A stretch of DNA of 16,935 nucleotides. Source: Cruorifilaria tuberocauda. Taxonomy: Eukaryota > Nematoda > Chromadorea > Rhabditida > Onchocercidae. A program made the translations under genes and the position numbers. Shown here in pieces: positions 9,391 to 16,935 of the stretch. Under the pieces are notes generated by a model that ran no database searches, was not told the DNA's origin, and worked only from the letters and a program-made list of their open reading frames with translations. The DNA is taken from assembly GCA_013365365.1 (NCBI GenBank), contig JABVXU010000878.1:1-16935 (forward strand), given 5' to 3'. Within the stretch, counting starts at the first letter, position 1; each line of letters starts with the position of its first letter.

Positions 9391-9689
9391 TCACCTTTAC
9401 GCTCATACCTTTACGTATCATACCTTTATGTACCATACCTTTACGTATCATACCTTTACGTATCATACCTTCACGTATCATACCTTTACGTGTCATACCT
9501 TTACGTATCATAGCTTTACGTATCATACCTTCACATGTCATACCTTTACGTGTCATACCTTTACGTGTCATACCTTTACGTATCATACCTTCACGTGTCA
9601 TACCTTTACGTGTCATACCTTTACGTATCATACCTTTACGTATCATACCTTTACGTCATACCTTTACGTATCATACCTTTACGCTCATA
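9391..9689. repeat. 15 bp minisatellite, about 20 copies, with a 60 bp higher-order period
   Basis: The consensus unit is CATACCTTTACGTAT and full units start every 15 bases from 9404 to 9629. The next unit, at 9644, has lost two bases and is followed by units at 9657 and 9672. Variants are TTC for TTT at 9464, 9524 and 9584 (exactly every four units), GTGT for GTAT in about six units, and single changes such as CATAGC at 9509. The 15-mer ACCTTTACGCTCATA lies at both edges (9393-9407 and 9675-9689). Because 15 is divisible by three, three frames read through as repeats of YHTFT, RIIPL (both +) and MIRKG (-). None has flanking coding sequence, so these are not annotated as genes. Most units contain the palindrome TACGTA. 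Confidence 0.97.
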
Positions 9690-9834
9690 TCGTATTAATT
9701 AAAATGAATGAAAAGAGGTAATGAGAAGAGTTGAGATACGGAAGAGAAAGTTACTTATCAACTAATTATCACATTTCGTAATTGAAGTGAAAAAAAAAAG
9801 ACAAATTTGAAATTTGCATTAAAAAAATAAGAAT

Positions 9835-9853
9835 TCTCTCTCTCTCTCTCTCT
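9835..9853. repeat. (CT)n tract, left arm of a second CT/GA inverted pair
   Basis: About 9 CT units on the + strand, facing the GA tract at 9905-9935 across roughly 50 bases. Confidence 0.92.
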
Positions 9854-9904
9854 GTCCCTCACTTCTGTATTTCTTTCTTTATCTAATTACAGAAATATTA
9901 GATA

Positions 9905-9935
9905 GAAGAGAGAAAGAGAGAGAGAGAGAGGGAGG
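9905..9935. repeat. (GA)n tract, right arm of the CT/GA pair
   Basis: AGAAGAG followed by about 9 GA units and GGGAGG. It is complementary to 9835-9853. Confidence 0.92.
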
Positions 9936-11323
9936 AAATTTATTTGAAGCACTTTAAAGTTTATTTAAATTGTTTTATATAATATTTGAGAGTGTATGAA
10001 TTAAATGAATTCATGCACAATTACATTTAATTTAAACGAAAATTTAAGTACTATTCTTTTGGAATATTTGAAAATATTTTAAAATATATCTGGAATAACT
10101 TTTACAATAACTTACTTTTACTTTTAAATTGATTAGAATTGTGGAAGGATAAGTATATTTTAAGAGTAGTTAGTTAGTTTTTTCATTTGTTTGTAAAGAT
10201 TTCCGATAGGAGTTTTTTGGTTTTTTCTTTGTTTCTCTCTCATTCTTTCTTTTTGCTTTGAAAGCAGTAAGCAGTTAGCTAGCTATTTTGCTTTTTTATC
10301 GTTTTTTTTTTCTTTAATCTTATTTTAGTTTATCATCAATTTATCAATGTTTTTTTTGTTTGAAATTAGTTTAAAATTTAAATTAATTCATGAGGTTTAT
10401 TAAGCTTAATTTAAGCTTAAAGCTTAAAGTGTTCCAGCTTTTCTTCACTTTTTTTCAATAATGTCTTCTCTTTCAATTCTATTTTCCTACCGATGGAATA
10501 TGAAATTTATTGATTTTATCATATGTTTATCGTCCATTTAAAAGTAATAAATGGCAATAAAGTAAGAAGATATTGAAAAAAAAATATACAGTAACAATAA
10601 ATACAGTATCAATAAATAAAGCAATAAAAAAAAAAGCGAACAACAAGTTCAAATAGTTTAGCGCAACGGCAAAAGGCGCAATTAACTTGGCCAATCTTTC
10701 GTAGCTAAATGTTATCAAATCAAATTGAGCATTGAATTACTTTTGTACGAAAGTGACTATTTCATACTTTTTCTTTTTTTCAATTTCTATTTTCGATGAA
10801 ATGAAAATTGTTTTTTTGATATCAGATTGTTCATTTTTGATAATTATCAGTTACAAAACAAGAATTATTCACTTTTAAAACAATTAATTTAAATTAGGAA
10901 AAAAAAATTAAAATTTATAAAAGTTGAAATTACCTTAAAATATATATATGGAAAAGTTAAGAAAAAAAAACAGTGTAAAGTATAAAAAGTTTAATAGCTA
11001 ATTATATGATATAATTGAAATAGCTAATTCTTAAAATTGCTTAACAGTTATAAAGTTTAGGTAAAAATACGGAAAATAAATTACTAAATTTCAATCCTAG
11101 CCGAATAGTCACATCAAATCATTCATTCATTTTACATCATGCTATCTTCATCAATCTTTCAATTTCCGCCTTCAGTAAAATTGAAACGGAAAAAAAAAAT
11201 TTGAACAAATTTTTTTACTTCCGCAACATTGCAACGGTAAGAATGCAATTTGTTTTCAGTGAAAGACAGAAGAAAGAGTGAATAATTTGAGCATTGATTG
11301 AAATAGGATATTAGCTTCCAAAT
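9936..11323. other. AT-rich DNA, no gene called
   Basis: This 1.4 kb span contains three AAGCTT sites in 24 bases (10402, 10413, 10420) within a TTAAGCTTAA-type palindromic phrase. A - strand open frame at 10527-10718 is Phe/Leu/Ile-rich and starts with a plausible dozen residues (SYERLAKLIAPFAVAL), but the rest is read from poly-T and it has no supporting splice or start context. A - strand frame at 11159-11359 is low-complexity. Neither is annotated as a gene. Confidence 0.5.
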
Positions 11324-11374
11324 TCTTTCATTATCATTATTATCATTATCAATTATCAATTATCAATTATCAAT
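11324..11374. repeat. TATCAAT heptamer repeat with TTATCA run
   Basis: Four exact TATCAAT units lie at 11347-11374, preceded by TCATTATCATTATTATCAT. It is a simple repeat. It also creates a dense run of TTATCA (GATA-type) words. Confidence 0.9.
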
Positions 11375-11720
11375 TATAGGACGACAATCATTCGTTGGCA
11401 GTGATCTCAAAATCAAACAGTATACATCACAAAAATCTGTATTTAAATTGATTTTTTCCTTCCTTTCTTTTAAACTAACAAATTATATTTTTAATTTTTC
11501 AAAATAATATTGTCCTATTATAAAAGTAATTTGCATATTTATCATTTATTGCTTTAATCTTTTGATTTAATTCAATCTGAAATTCTGTTATTCAATCATT
11601 TTACGCATATTTTAATCAAATGTAATCAATAATGATATCAATTATTGATCGGACTAACTTCCAATCCAATCACATTTAATTTTGATCGAAATCAATCAAT
11701 ATTTATGCTAATTTATTTAA
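11375..11720. other. AT-rich DNA, nothing recognised
   Basis: Contains frequent ATCAAT words and no longer structure. Confidence 0.6.
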
Positions 11721-11773
11721 ATAGCAACAAGAACAAGAACAGCAACAATAACAATAACAATAACAACAACAAT
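11721..11773. repeat. (AAC/AAT/AGC) trinucleotide tract
   Basis: AGCAACAAGAACAAGAACAG followed by AACAAT repeats on the + strand. One + frame (inside an 83-codon chance ORF at 11645-11896) reads it as poly-Asn. The tract has the same composition as the reverse strand of 14812-14923. Confidence 0.9.
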
Positions 11774-12170
11774 GAAACTATTATCATAATATTTATAGTT
11801 TCAAAAGATTCAAAAAAACAGTTTAATTTTTTTTTCTCTCTTTATTTTTCTCACAAACGATTATTTTTATTTAGCTATCAAGTTGAAAACAATTAACGAA
11901 TAATTATTGCAATGCTTGCACATGCTAATTAACAATAACTCTAATTATCATCCATTTAATCCTTATTGCTATATTTCAAAGCTTAATTCATTTTTTATTT
12001 TACCATTAATAAAGCGTACAATAATTAATGGTTGCCTAATGTTTTATTGTATTTGAAAAAAAAAAAACAAAAATAATTTTTTTTATATATATAAAGAAGA
12101 AAACCAGTTTTATTATATTGAATTAATTTTCGAAAAAAAAAAAAAGCAAAATCACATTACATTATTGTTA
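11774..12170. other. AT-rich DNA with one AACCAGTT site
   Basis: Mostly homopolymer runs. AACCAGTT is at 12102-12109, within AAAACCAGTTTTA. Confidence 0.55.
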
Positions 12171-12225
12171 AAGAGGGAGAGAGAGAGAGAAAGAGAGAAA
12201 GAGAGAGAGGGAGAGGGAAGAGGGA
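12171..12225. repeat. Imperfect (GA)n purine tract
   Basis: GAGAGA with AAAG and GGG interruptions on the + strand, followed directly by AAAACCAGTTG (AACCAGTT at 12227-12234). Confidence 0.9.
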
Positions 12226-12234
12226 AAACCAGTT

Positions 12235-13180
12235 GAAACAAAGCTGACCATTTTAAAATATTTCGTGAAAATAGTCCGAAATATTTTATTGTTAATAATT
12301 TCATTGTAATACGATTAAAACGACAAATATTTCATATATATATAAATTATATTTTGAGTGAATTTTTTTCTTTGTTTCTTTTTTCATATCTTTTCAATTT
12401 GATTTTCAGAACGATTATCTTATTGTTTTATGCTTTTTTTTAATTGTTATAGATGTAATTAATTAATTAATTAATTAACATAAGGTTTTTTCATCTAATT
12501 TAAATAACTTTATATTTAAACTTAACTATTTTTATAATATCATTAATATAGGCAACTTTTAATACAGAGAAAGAAATATTTCCAATGTAAATAAATGGAT
12601 AAATGATAATTTTGTTTGCTCATCATACTTTTATTTCATTTAACTTCCTCATTTTCTCTTTTTCTTTCCCTCTCTTTATATATATATATGAAGATTTTTT
12701 CTTGAAATTAATTTCTGGGAGCTCTCAGAATTGGCATCAATGTGGGAATATGAATATTCAATGTGCAAACTTCATCTTTCACTGATACGGGAAAGATATT
12801 AATAGTTATACTTATAGTTTACTCTAATCATCATATTCTTAAATAAATCAAATAATTAGATTATTACCTTTATCATCAACAAAATATTAAAAAAAAATCT
12901 TAAATATAGCAAAATTATTTATGATAGCATAAAGTTATTTAAAATTAAACTCTCAAATAATTTAACAATTCGATTTTTTTCTCCATAAATGTAATTTCAA
13001 AATTAGCTAACTTGTCAACTTGCTAATTGTTAGTCTGTTATATTTTTAGATAATAAGAAAAAAAATCCTTTACTAATTATCCAAAGTCAATTTATTTACC
13101 TTTTCTCGTTCACTAAAGTATATATTTGAAAATTTCTCTTTGTAATGTTTAAAAAAAAAACGTGAAAAAAAGAAACAATT
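12235..13180. other. AT-rich DNA, no gene called
   Basis: Includes a perfect (TAAT)n/(TTAA)n tract at 12456-12478. A + open frame at 12603-12785 has a slightly more ordinary end (FLKLISGSSQNWHQCGNMNIQ read around 12690-12760), but it has no splice acceptor or start context that stands out and is not called. Confidence 0.5.
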
Positions 13181-13182
13181 AA

Positions 13183-13374
13183 AACTGGTTTAATGAAGCA
13201 TCTATCCAATAACATAATAAACTTCCTTTGATTTGCTAATTAAGGAAAAAAAAACCAATTATTACAAAATTCAACTCGTTTTTAGTATTACCAAGATGCT
13301 TTTCAGTTAAACCGGTCTTTAGCAATCCGGAATGAAAAATACAGTGAGTGGAAAATTGCAGCATTAAACCAGTT
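13183..13374. promoter_or_regulatory. Three AACCRGTT-type sites in an inverted arrangement
   Basis: AACTGGTT (13183-13190), AACCGGTC (13310-13317) and AACCAGTT (13367-13374) lie within 192 bases. The outer two extend into an 11-base perfect inverted repeat, CTGGTTTAATG (13185-13195) and CATTAAACCAG (13362-13372). AACCGGTT/AACCAGTT is the known site class of Grainyhead/CP2 transcription factors. A role as an enhancer is inference. Confidence 0.25.
13307..13343 (+). other. Candidate 37-nt microexon
   Basis: A strong acceptor-like sequence, ATGCTTTTCAG, ends at 13306 and a strong donor-like GTGAGT starts at 13344. The 37 bases between are less AT-rich than their surroundings. Only frame 1 is open, reading LNRSLAIRNEKY plus one base; the other two frames have stops. 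An exon of 37 nt would be phase 0 to 1. No neighbouring exon could be identified on the + strand, and no protein family is recognised. The chance of such a combination somewhere in 17 kb is not small. Confidence 0.15.
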
Positions 13375-14305
13375 TAGTATAATATTTTTGTAATATTGTT
13401 AGCAAAGAGAAGAATGACGGACTTTTTTTTTTCAAATTTATTTACGTGTTAATTTGAATAATTGTTTAATTATCGATAATCATTAATGATTTAAGAAATT
13501 AATAATTATTATTAATAATTGCTATTACAATACCATTTTTTTACAATACAATAATTGCTACTACAATTACCATCTTTTGCAACTTTAAATGAACAAAAAA
13601 AGCTTAAATTAATTTTCAACAAAAACTTTAATTCACTTAGCATTTTTTTCGCAACTTAACTTTTAGCAACACTCATTTAACTCATTTATTTGATTATCCT
13701 ATTTATTTTTAACTTACTTTTCCACATCGTTTTAATAGATTATTTAAATAATTTTATTAATGATTTAATTGTTATCTATCAGAAATTGTTATATGTCTAA
13801 CAATTTTAAGGTTTTACTTTTATAAAATTGTCATTAATTCATAACAAATAAATAAATCAATGAGTTCTATAAAATCAATAAGTTAAATTAAAATTTTATC
13901 AATTAATAATAATATGTCCTTGATTATGGCATAAAATTTTTATATTATTAATAATCAAATAAAAATCATCATTCGATGATAACATAATTTTATGATAGAT
14001 GACCTTGATATCATTAAGAAAATGAGGTCAAATGTTAAACATGAATCTGTGAAATAAACTTTCCTAACTTAATTCATTTGACAAAATAGCTTATTTGATA
14101 AATTTTAATTAAACCATTCATTGATTCGTTTCATTCGAGAAATTGAATATTGAAAAGATATTTATTGAATTACTTGAATGGAAATTAAATTATAGAGAAA
14201 TAAAAAAAAAATTTATTTCAATTAAATTTTAAAATAAAATAAATGAAACTTTCAGATACAATAAATAATGAATTTTTAAAATAATGATAGTAATGATAAT
14301 TTTTT
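13375..14305. other. AT-rich DNA with a short direct repeat
   Basis: AATTGCTATTACAATACCAT (near 13517) recurs as AATTGCTACTACAATTACCAT (near 13553). Otherwise only AT-rich words and homopolymers are present. Confidence 0.55.
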
Positions 14306-14348
14306 TGCAATACAAATAGATATTATCAATATTATCAATTGTATTGCA
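14306..14348. repeat. Small hairpin TGCAATACAA / TTGTATTGCA
   Basis: Perfect 10-base arms at 14306-14315 and 14339-14348 enclose 23 bases made of ATATTATCA repeats. It is short and AT-rich, so its biological meaning is doubtful. Confidence 0.5.
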
Positions 14349-14545
14349 TTCTTTTTTGATCTTTTTGTTTAATATCAATGATAATCGATAAATTCAACAT
14401 TGATATTCATTTGTTTAGCTCTTACTTACCTATAAATATACAGTTGAAAATTTTGAAAAAAAAAATTCGATAAACTTTTTTAAAATTTTTGAAAAATTTA
14501 ATGAATTTTTTGGAAAAAAAAAAAACTTAATAAACTTTTAAAATT

Positions 14546-14657
14546 CCATAACAAATTGGAATGTGTGAAATATTATTGAACTAAAATTCTCTTACGTACA
14601 ATTTACAGAATAAGAAGGAAAGGAAAAAAAAAAAAGAAGTATTCCAATTTGTTATGG
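14546..14657. repeat. 17 bp perfect inverted repeat, 112 bp overall
   Basis: CCATAACAAATTGGAAT at 14546-14562 is exactly matched by its reverse complement at 14641-14657, with 78 bases between. In RNA, two G:U pairs would extend the stem to 19. A direct repeat TGAAATATTATT lies just inside the left arm (about 14566) and just outside the right arm (about 14661). No target-site duplication flanks the arms, so a MITE call is not supported. The candidate exon at 14682-14757 starts 25 bases beyond the right arm. Confidence 0.7.
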
Positions 14658-14660
14658 GTT

Positions 14661-14783
14661 ATGAAATATTATTCAATTTACACTGAACCGATCTACTGGC
14701 CCACTTCATCATCGGCAGTTTCATTGATGACCCCGATTCCCTCTCATAATGATCATTCTGGGAGAGAAGACATCCTGAATTAG
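14661..14783 (+). other. Short + strand ORF, 40 codons, alternative reading of the GC-richer patch
   Basis: The frame from ATG at 14661 to TAG at 14781 reads through a patch in which close to half the bases are G or C. It contains an ordinary-looking segment (EPIYWPTSSSAVSLMTP, then IPSHNDHSGREDILN). The frame is open upstream to 14580. A weak acceptor-like ATTTACAG precedes it at 14601-14608. No family is recognised. It overlaps the - strand exon candidate, and at most one of the two can be right. Confidence 0.15.
14682..14757 (-). other. Candidate 76-nt exon on the - strand
   Basis: On the - strand, a good polypyrimidine acceptor GTCTTCTCTCCCAG ends at 14758 and a donor-like GTAAAT begins at 14681. 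The 76 bases between are the least AT-rich non-repetitive segment in the window. The only open frame reads NDHYERESGSSMKLP then MMKWASRSVQ, with normal composition and mixed third-position use. The other two frames have stops. An alternative donor (GTGTAA) would shorten it by two bases. No protein family is recognised and no partner exons were found, so it would have to be an isolated small exon in very large introns. Confidence 0.25.
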
Positions 14784-14795
14784 TCTCTATCTATC

Positions 14796-14923
14796 CTTCT
14801 TCTTCTTAATCTTGTTATTGTTATTGTTGTTGTTGTTATTGTTGTTATTGCTGTTGCTATTGCTGTTGCTGTTGCTGTTGCTACTGTTTTTGTTGTTGTT
14901 ATTGTTGTTGCTATTCTTGTTTG
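14796..14923. repeat. (TTC)n then (TTG/ATTG/CTG)n trinucleotide tract
   Basis: TTC repeats at 14796-14806 lead into TTG, ATTG and CTG units to about 14923. The - strand reads AAC/AAT/AGC, giving an Asn/Ser-rich frame that ends at a stop before the candidate exon. The CAA/CAG frame is interrupted by several TAG and TAA codons, so it is not a polyglutamine exon. Confidence 0.9.
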
Positions 14924-15372
14924 AGAGGAAATATTGAACAATTGGTTTATTTATTTATTTATTTTTTTGCTCCCTTTCGTTAAATGATAATGATGATAAT
15001 TTCAATGATAAAGACCAAATGACTCATTCTCATTCTCTTTTATCAAATCTTTTTTATCACATTACTTATCTTATCATTCATTTCAACACTAATGATAATA
15101 ATAACTTTTTGTTACTTAATTTATTTTTGAATTAGAAGTAAAAGATAAATTGAGATTATTAGTCACGTATTGCTAATAAAAATATTTGCATTAAAATAAA
15201 TGAAAGAATTAAAAAAAAAAAAAAACTTTTCTCTTTCTTTTTTAGAAATATATAATAACAACAAATTGTTTGTTTCCTTCTCTTTTAATGCAATGATATC
15301 TTATTAAACTTATTTTTGAAGAAAACTTTTTTTAAAGTTTAGATCGCTTAAATAGCAACAGGTGGCATTTAG
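14924..15372. other. AT-rich DNA, nothing recognised
   Basis: Contains an (ATTT)n run at 14944-14964 and scattered TGATAA words. GCAACAGGTGGCATTT near 15354-15369 has a donor-like CAG/GTGG without an exon context. Confidence 0.55.
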
Positions 15373-15416
15373 TTGGAAATATTATTATTGTTCAAAATCG
15401 AATAATAATATTCCAA
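15373..15416. repeat. Imperfect hairpin TTGGAA(A)TATTATTATT
   Basis: The left arm 15373-15389 and right arm 15401-15416 are complementary over 16 bases with one bulged A, around an 11-base loop. A further copy of the right-arm phrase, ATCGATAATAATAT, lies at about 15430. The compact size is consistent with a small RNA hairpin, but the stem is almost all A:T. Confidence 0.6.
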
Positions 15417-16170
15417 ATATATTTTCAAATCGATAATAATATGTTTGTTTCAGATTATATATTAATTATTAATCAGTTTATCAGTTAGAATGCTTGACTA
15501 TTTGCCAAATCAATTCGTGAATAAAAGAAATAAATTAAAGTAAACATCAATATAACTCTCCTATCTCCCTCTCTCTCTCTCTCTCTTTCTCGCTCTTTTC
15601 TATTTTTCTATTTGTATATATATGTGAGTTCTTTTATTTTACTGATAAGATCATATGATAATTTTCGTAGCATACTTTGATATCAGTGTTATAAGAAAAA
15701 TTCAATTGAATAGATTTAATCAATAACAGAAATCATAACATAGTATAATCATAGACTCATACAGTATACTTTTAAATACTTTAAGTTAATTTAATACTAA
15801 GGTTATCATGTATGATAAATCAGTATAGTGAAATTTAATCAATTCATATAGGTTCTCTAATAGATCTATCACTAATGCTTAACAGGGATGCTAATCTATT
15901 TTAATTCAGATTATTTGCAATGATGAATTTATTAATTAATCATCGATCATTCCAGAATTGATTTGTTCTACTTCAACTTATCTGCAATGATCTAATTATC
16001 ATTCAATCATCGATCATTTCGTTACCACTCCATCAATAATTTAGAGATCGTAATGAAAGTGATTGATGATCGAGTTTTTCAGTTAATCTTGGTAAAATCG
16101 GATAATAATTAATTGATGATATGATAGTTGTAATGTATTATAGCGAATAATTTAAGTACTATATAATAAT
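15417..16170. other. AT-rich DNA with a CT tract and repeated ATCATCGATCATT
   Basis: A CT tract occupies about 15555-15600. AATCATCGATCATTCC (about 15938) recurs as AATCATCGATCATTTC (about 16005), each preceded by TCTGCAATGAT-like or TTTGCAATGAT sequence, so a roughly 67-base duplication is present at 15905-16020. No gene was found. Confidence 0.55.
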
Positions 16171-16249
16171 AAATATATATACTGTATTTTATAATTAAAA
16201 TAATTAAATACAAACAATATATATTGTATTTTATAATTAAAATAATTAA
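16171..16249. repeat. Two-copy direct repeat, 42 bp period
   Basis: TGTATTTTATAATTAAAATAATTAA (25 bases) is exact at 16183-16207 and 16225-16249. Each copy is preceded by AATATATAT. The spacer between copies is ATACAAAC. Confidence 0.85.
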
Positions 16250-16396
16250 CTCAATAAAGTAATAATAATATGCAATTTAAAAAAGAAATTAAGTTTTCAA
16301 TCAAGACAATGCATAATTTAATTTAAAACTATAATTAATTAATTAGGATATGCGAAAGAATTACGTAATATATCGATGTTCACATTTAGAGCGCAA

Positions 16397-16482
16397 TATG
16401 TATGTGTATGTCTGCGTGTGCGTGTACATGTGCGTGTGCGTGTGAGTGTACGTGTGCGTTTGCATGTATGTGTGCATGTGTA
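16397..16482. repeat. (TG)n tract with many CG steps
   Basis: TGTGCGTGTG-type alternating purine-pyrimidine on the + strand. The density of CG dinucleotides here is far above the window average. This is a strong Z-DNA-type composition. Confidence 0.92.
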
Positions 16483-16601
16483 AAAAATTGAGATTTCAAT
16501 TTGGAAGAAGGAAAAATGTTCGATGCTTTTGAAATTCAATTAAAAAAATTCCTGAGATTTATGATAATGTAATTTTTATCAACAAATCTTCACATACGTC
16601 T

Positions 16602-16736
16602 CTGTACGCGTGTATGTGTGTGTGTGTGTGTGTGTATGTATGTGTGTGTGTATGTATGTTTACGTATATATGTGTGTATGGATCTGTGGTACTTGACTAT
16701 GTATGTGTATGTATGTATGTATATGTGTGTGCACAT
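16602..16736. repeat. (TG)n/(TATG)n compound microsatellite
   Basis: TG and TATG units with short interruptions (for example GGATCTGTGGTACTTGAC near 16680). The - strand His/Thr-rich frame that spans this region and the next is a repeat translation. Confidence 0.92.
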
Positions 16737-16783
16737 GTTCATAAAAAAGTAATGGCGCGAGAATTCAAAATTAAATATCAGAG

Positions 16784-16935
16784 ACCGACAACGAGTGTGT
16801 GCGTGTGTGTGTGTGCATGTATGTGTATGTATGTATGTATGTGTATCGACAACGAGTGTGTGTGTATGTATGTATGTGTATCGACAACGAGTGTGTGTGT
16901 ATGTATGTATGTGTATCGACAACGAGTGTGTGTGT
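16784..16935. repeat. 35 bp minisatellite with core CGACAACGAG, cut by the window end
   Basis: The core CGACAACGAG starts at 16786, 16847, 16882 and 16917. The last three copies are exactly 35 bases apart and consist of the core followed by (TG)n and (TATG)n. The first copy is longer through expansion of its TG/TATG part. The array continues past 16935, so its size is unknown. Confidence 0.95.

Noticed and set aside
9391..9689. CRISPR-like array
   Set aside because: Units are contiguous 15-mers without unique spacers, in a eukaryotic setting. It is a minisatellite.
9335..9721. Three overlapping repetitive ORFs (one -, two +) over the 15 bp array
   Set aside because: A 15 bp unit automatically gives open pentapeptide repeats in several frames at once. 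There is no normal coding sequence on either side, and the two-base deletion at 9644-9656 shifts every frame.
10401..10425. AAGCTT-rich palindromic stretch as a regulatory element
   Set aside because: Three AAGCTT words in a TTAA-rich background fit local slippage. No known factor site is suggested.
10527..10718. 63-codon - strand ORF resembling a membrane protein
   Set aside because: The hydrophobicity comes from poly-T sequence. There is no recognisable domain and no supporting context.
11159..11359. 66-codon - strand ORF
   Set aside because: Low-complexity Asp/Asn start from the TATCATT repeat, no family resemblance, ends in A/T-rich sequence.
12603..12785. 60-codon + ORF
   Set aside because: Mostly Phe/Ile/Leu from T-rich DNA. 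The last 20 residues are more normal, but no splice context supports an exon.
14546..14657. MITE or other DNA transposon
   Set aside because: The terminal inverted repeats are clean, but no target-site duplication flanks them and no second copy is present in the window.
14812..14923. Polyglutamine (CAA/CAG) exon on the - strand
   Set aside because: The Gln frame is interrupted by several TAG and TAA codons. The Asn/Ser frame is open but stops just before the candidate exon and has no acceptor joining them.
16339..16922. Two - strand His/Thr/Tyr-rich ORFs
   Set aside because: Translation of TG/TATG microsatellites.

Overview
The window looks like nuclear, non-coding DNA from an A+T-rich invertebrate. 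By eye, roughly three quarters of the bases or more are A or T. It is crowded with poly-A/poly-T runs, (GA)n/(CT)n tracts, (CA)n/(TG)n tracts, ATC and AAC/AAT trinucleotide tracts, and several minisatellites. This is typical of intergenic DNA or long introns in mites, Hymenoptera and some nematodes. Nothing here decides between these groups: there is no spliced-leader RNA, rRNA, tRNA or recognisable protein. Prokaryotic origin is very unlikely, because there are no dense ORFs, no ribosome-binding-site-led genes and abundant microsatellites.

Layout. 1-430: AT-rich DNA with a 29-30 bp tandem repeat. 431-1660: a somewhat less AT-rich, promoter-like stretch with ACGTCA and TGATAA motif clusters and small inverted repeats. 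1797-2068: four diverged copies of a unit carrying ATC microsatellites. 2069-5840: mostly featureless AT-rich DNA with short GA tracts and a few dispersed motifs. 5862-6059: three near-identical 66 bp repeats that are open in one frame. 6424-6552: a long GA tract. 7350-8080: a diverged 54 bp repeat followed by a CT/GA inverted pair. 9062-9309: polypyrimidine and CA tracts. 9391-9689: a 15 bp minisatellite with a 60 bp higher-order period. 9690-13180: AT-rich DNA with small repeats. 13180-13380 and 14546-14783: two less AT-rich patches, each with a possible short exon. 14796-14923: TTC and TTG/ATTG repeats. 15373-16249: AT-rich DNA with a hairpin and a 42 bp duplication. 16397-16935: TG-rich tracts ending in a 35 bp minisatellite cut by the window edge.

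No gene is called with confidence. Every ATG-started ORF of 60 codons or more is either a translation of simple repeats or a low-complexity AT-rich chance frame. Two candidate exons (13307-13343 on + and 14682-14757 on -) and the 22-residue-periodic open frame at 5844-6140 are the only places where coding function is worth testing. The most distinctive signals are the two unrelated-looking minisatellites (66 bp and 15 bp) that share the 11-mer ACACGTGAAGG on opposite strands, the 4-unit higher-order structure of the 15 bp array, and the 17 bp perfect inverted repeat directly beside the 14.7 kb candidate exon. No multi-gene system is visible.
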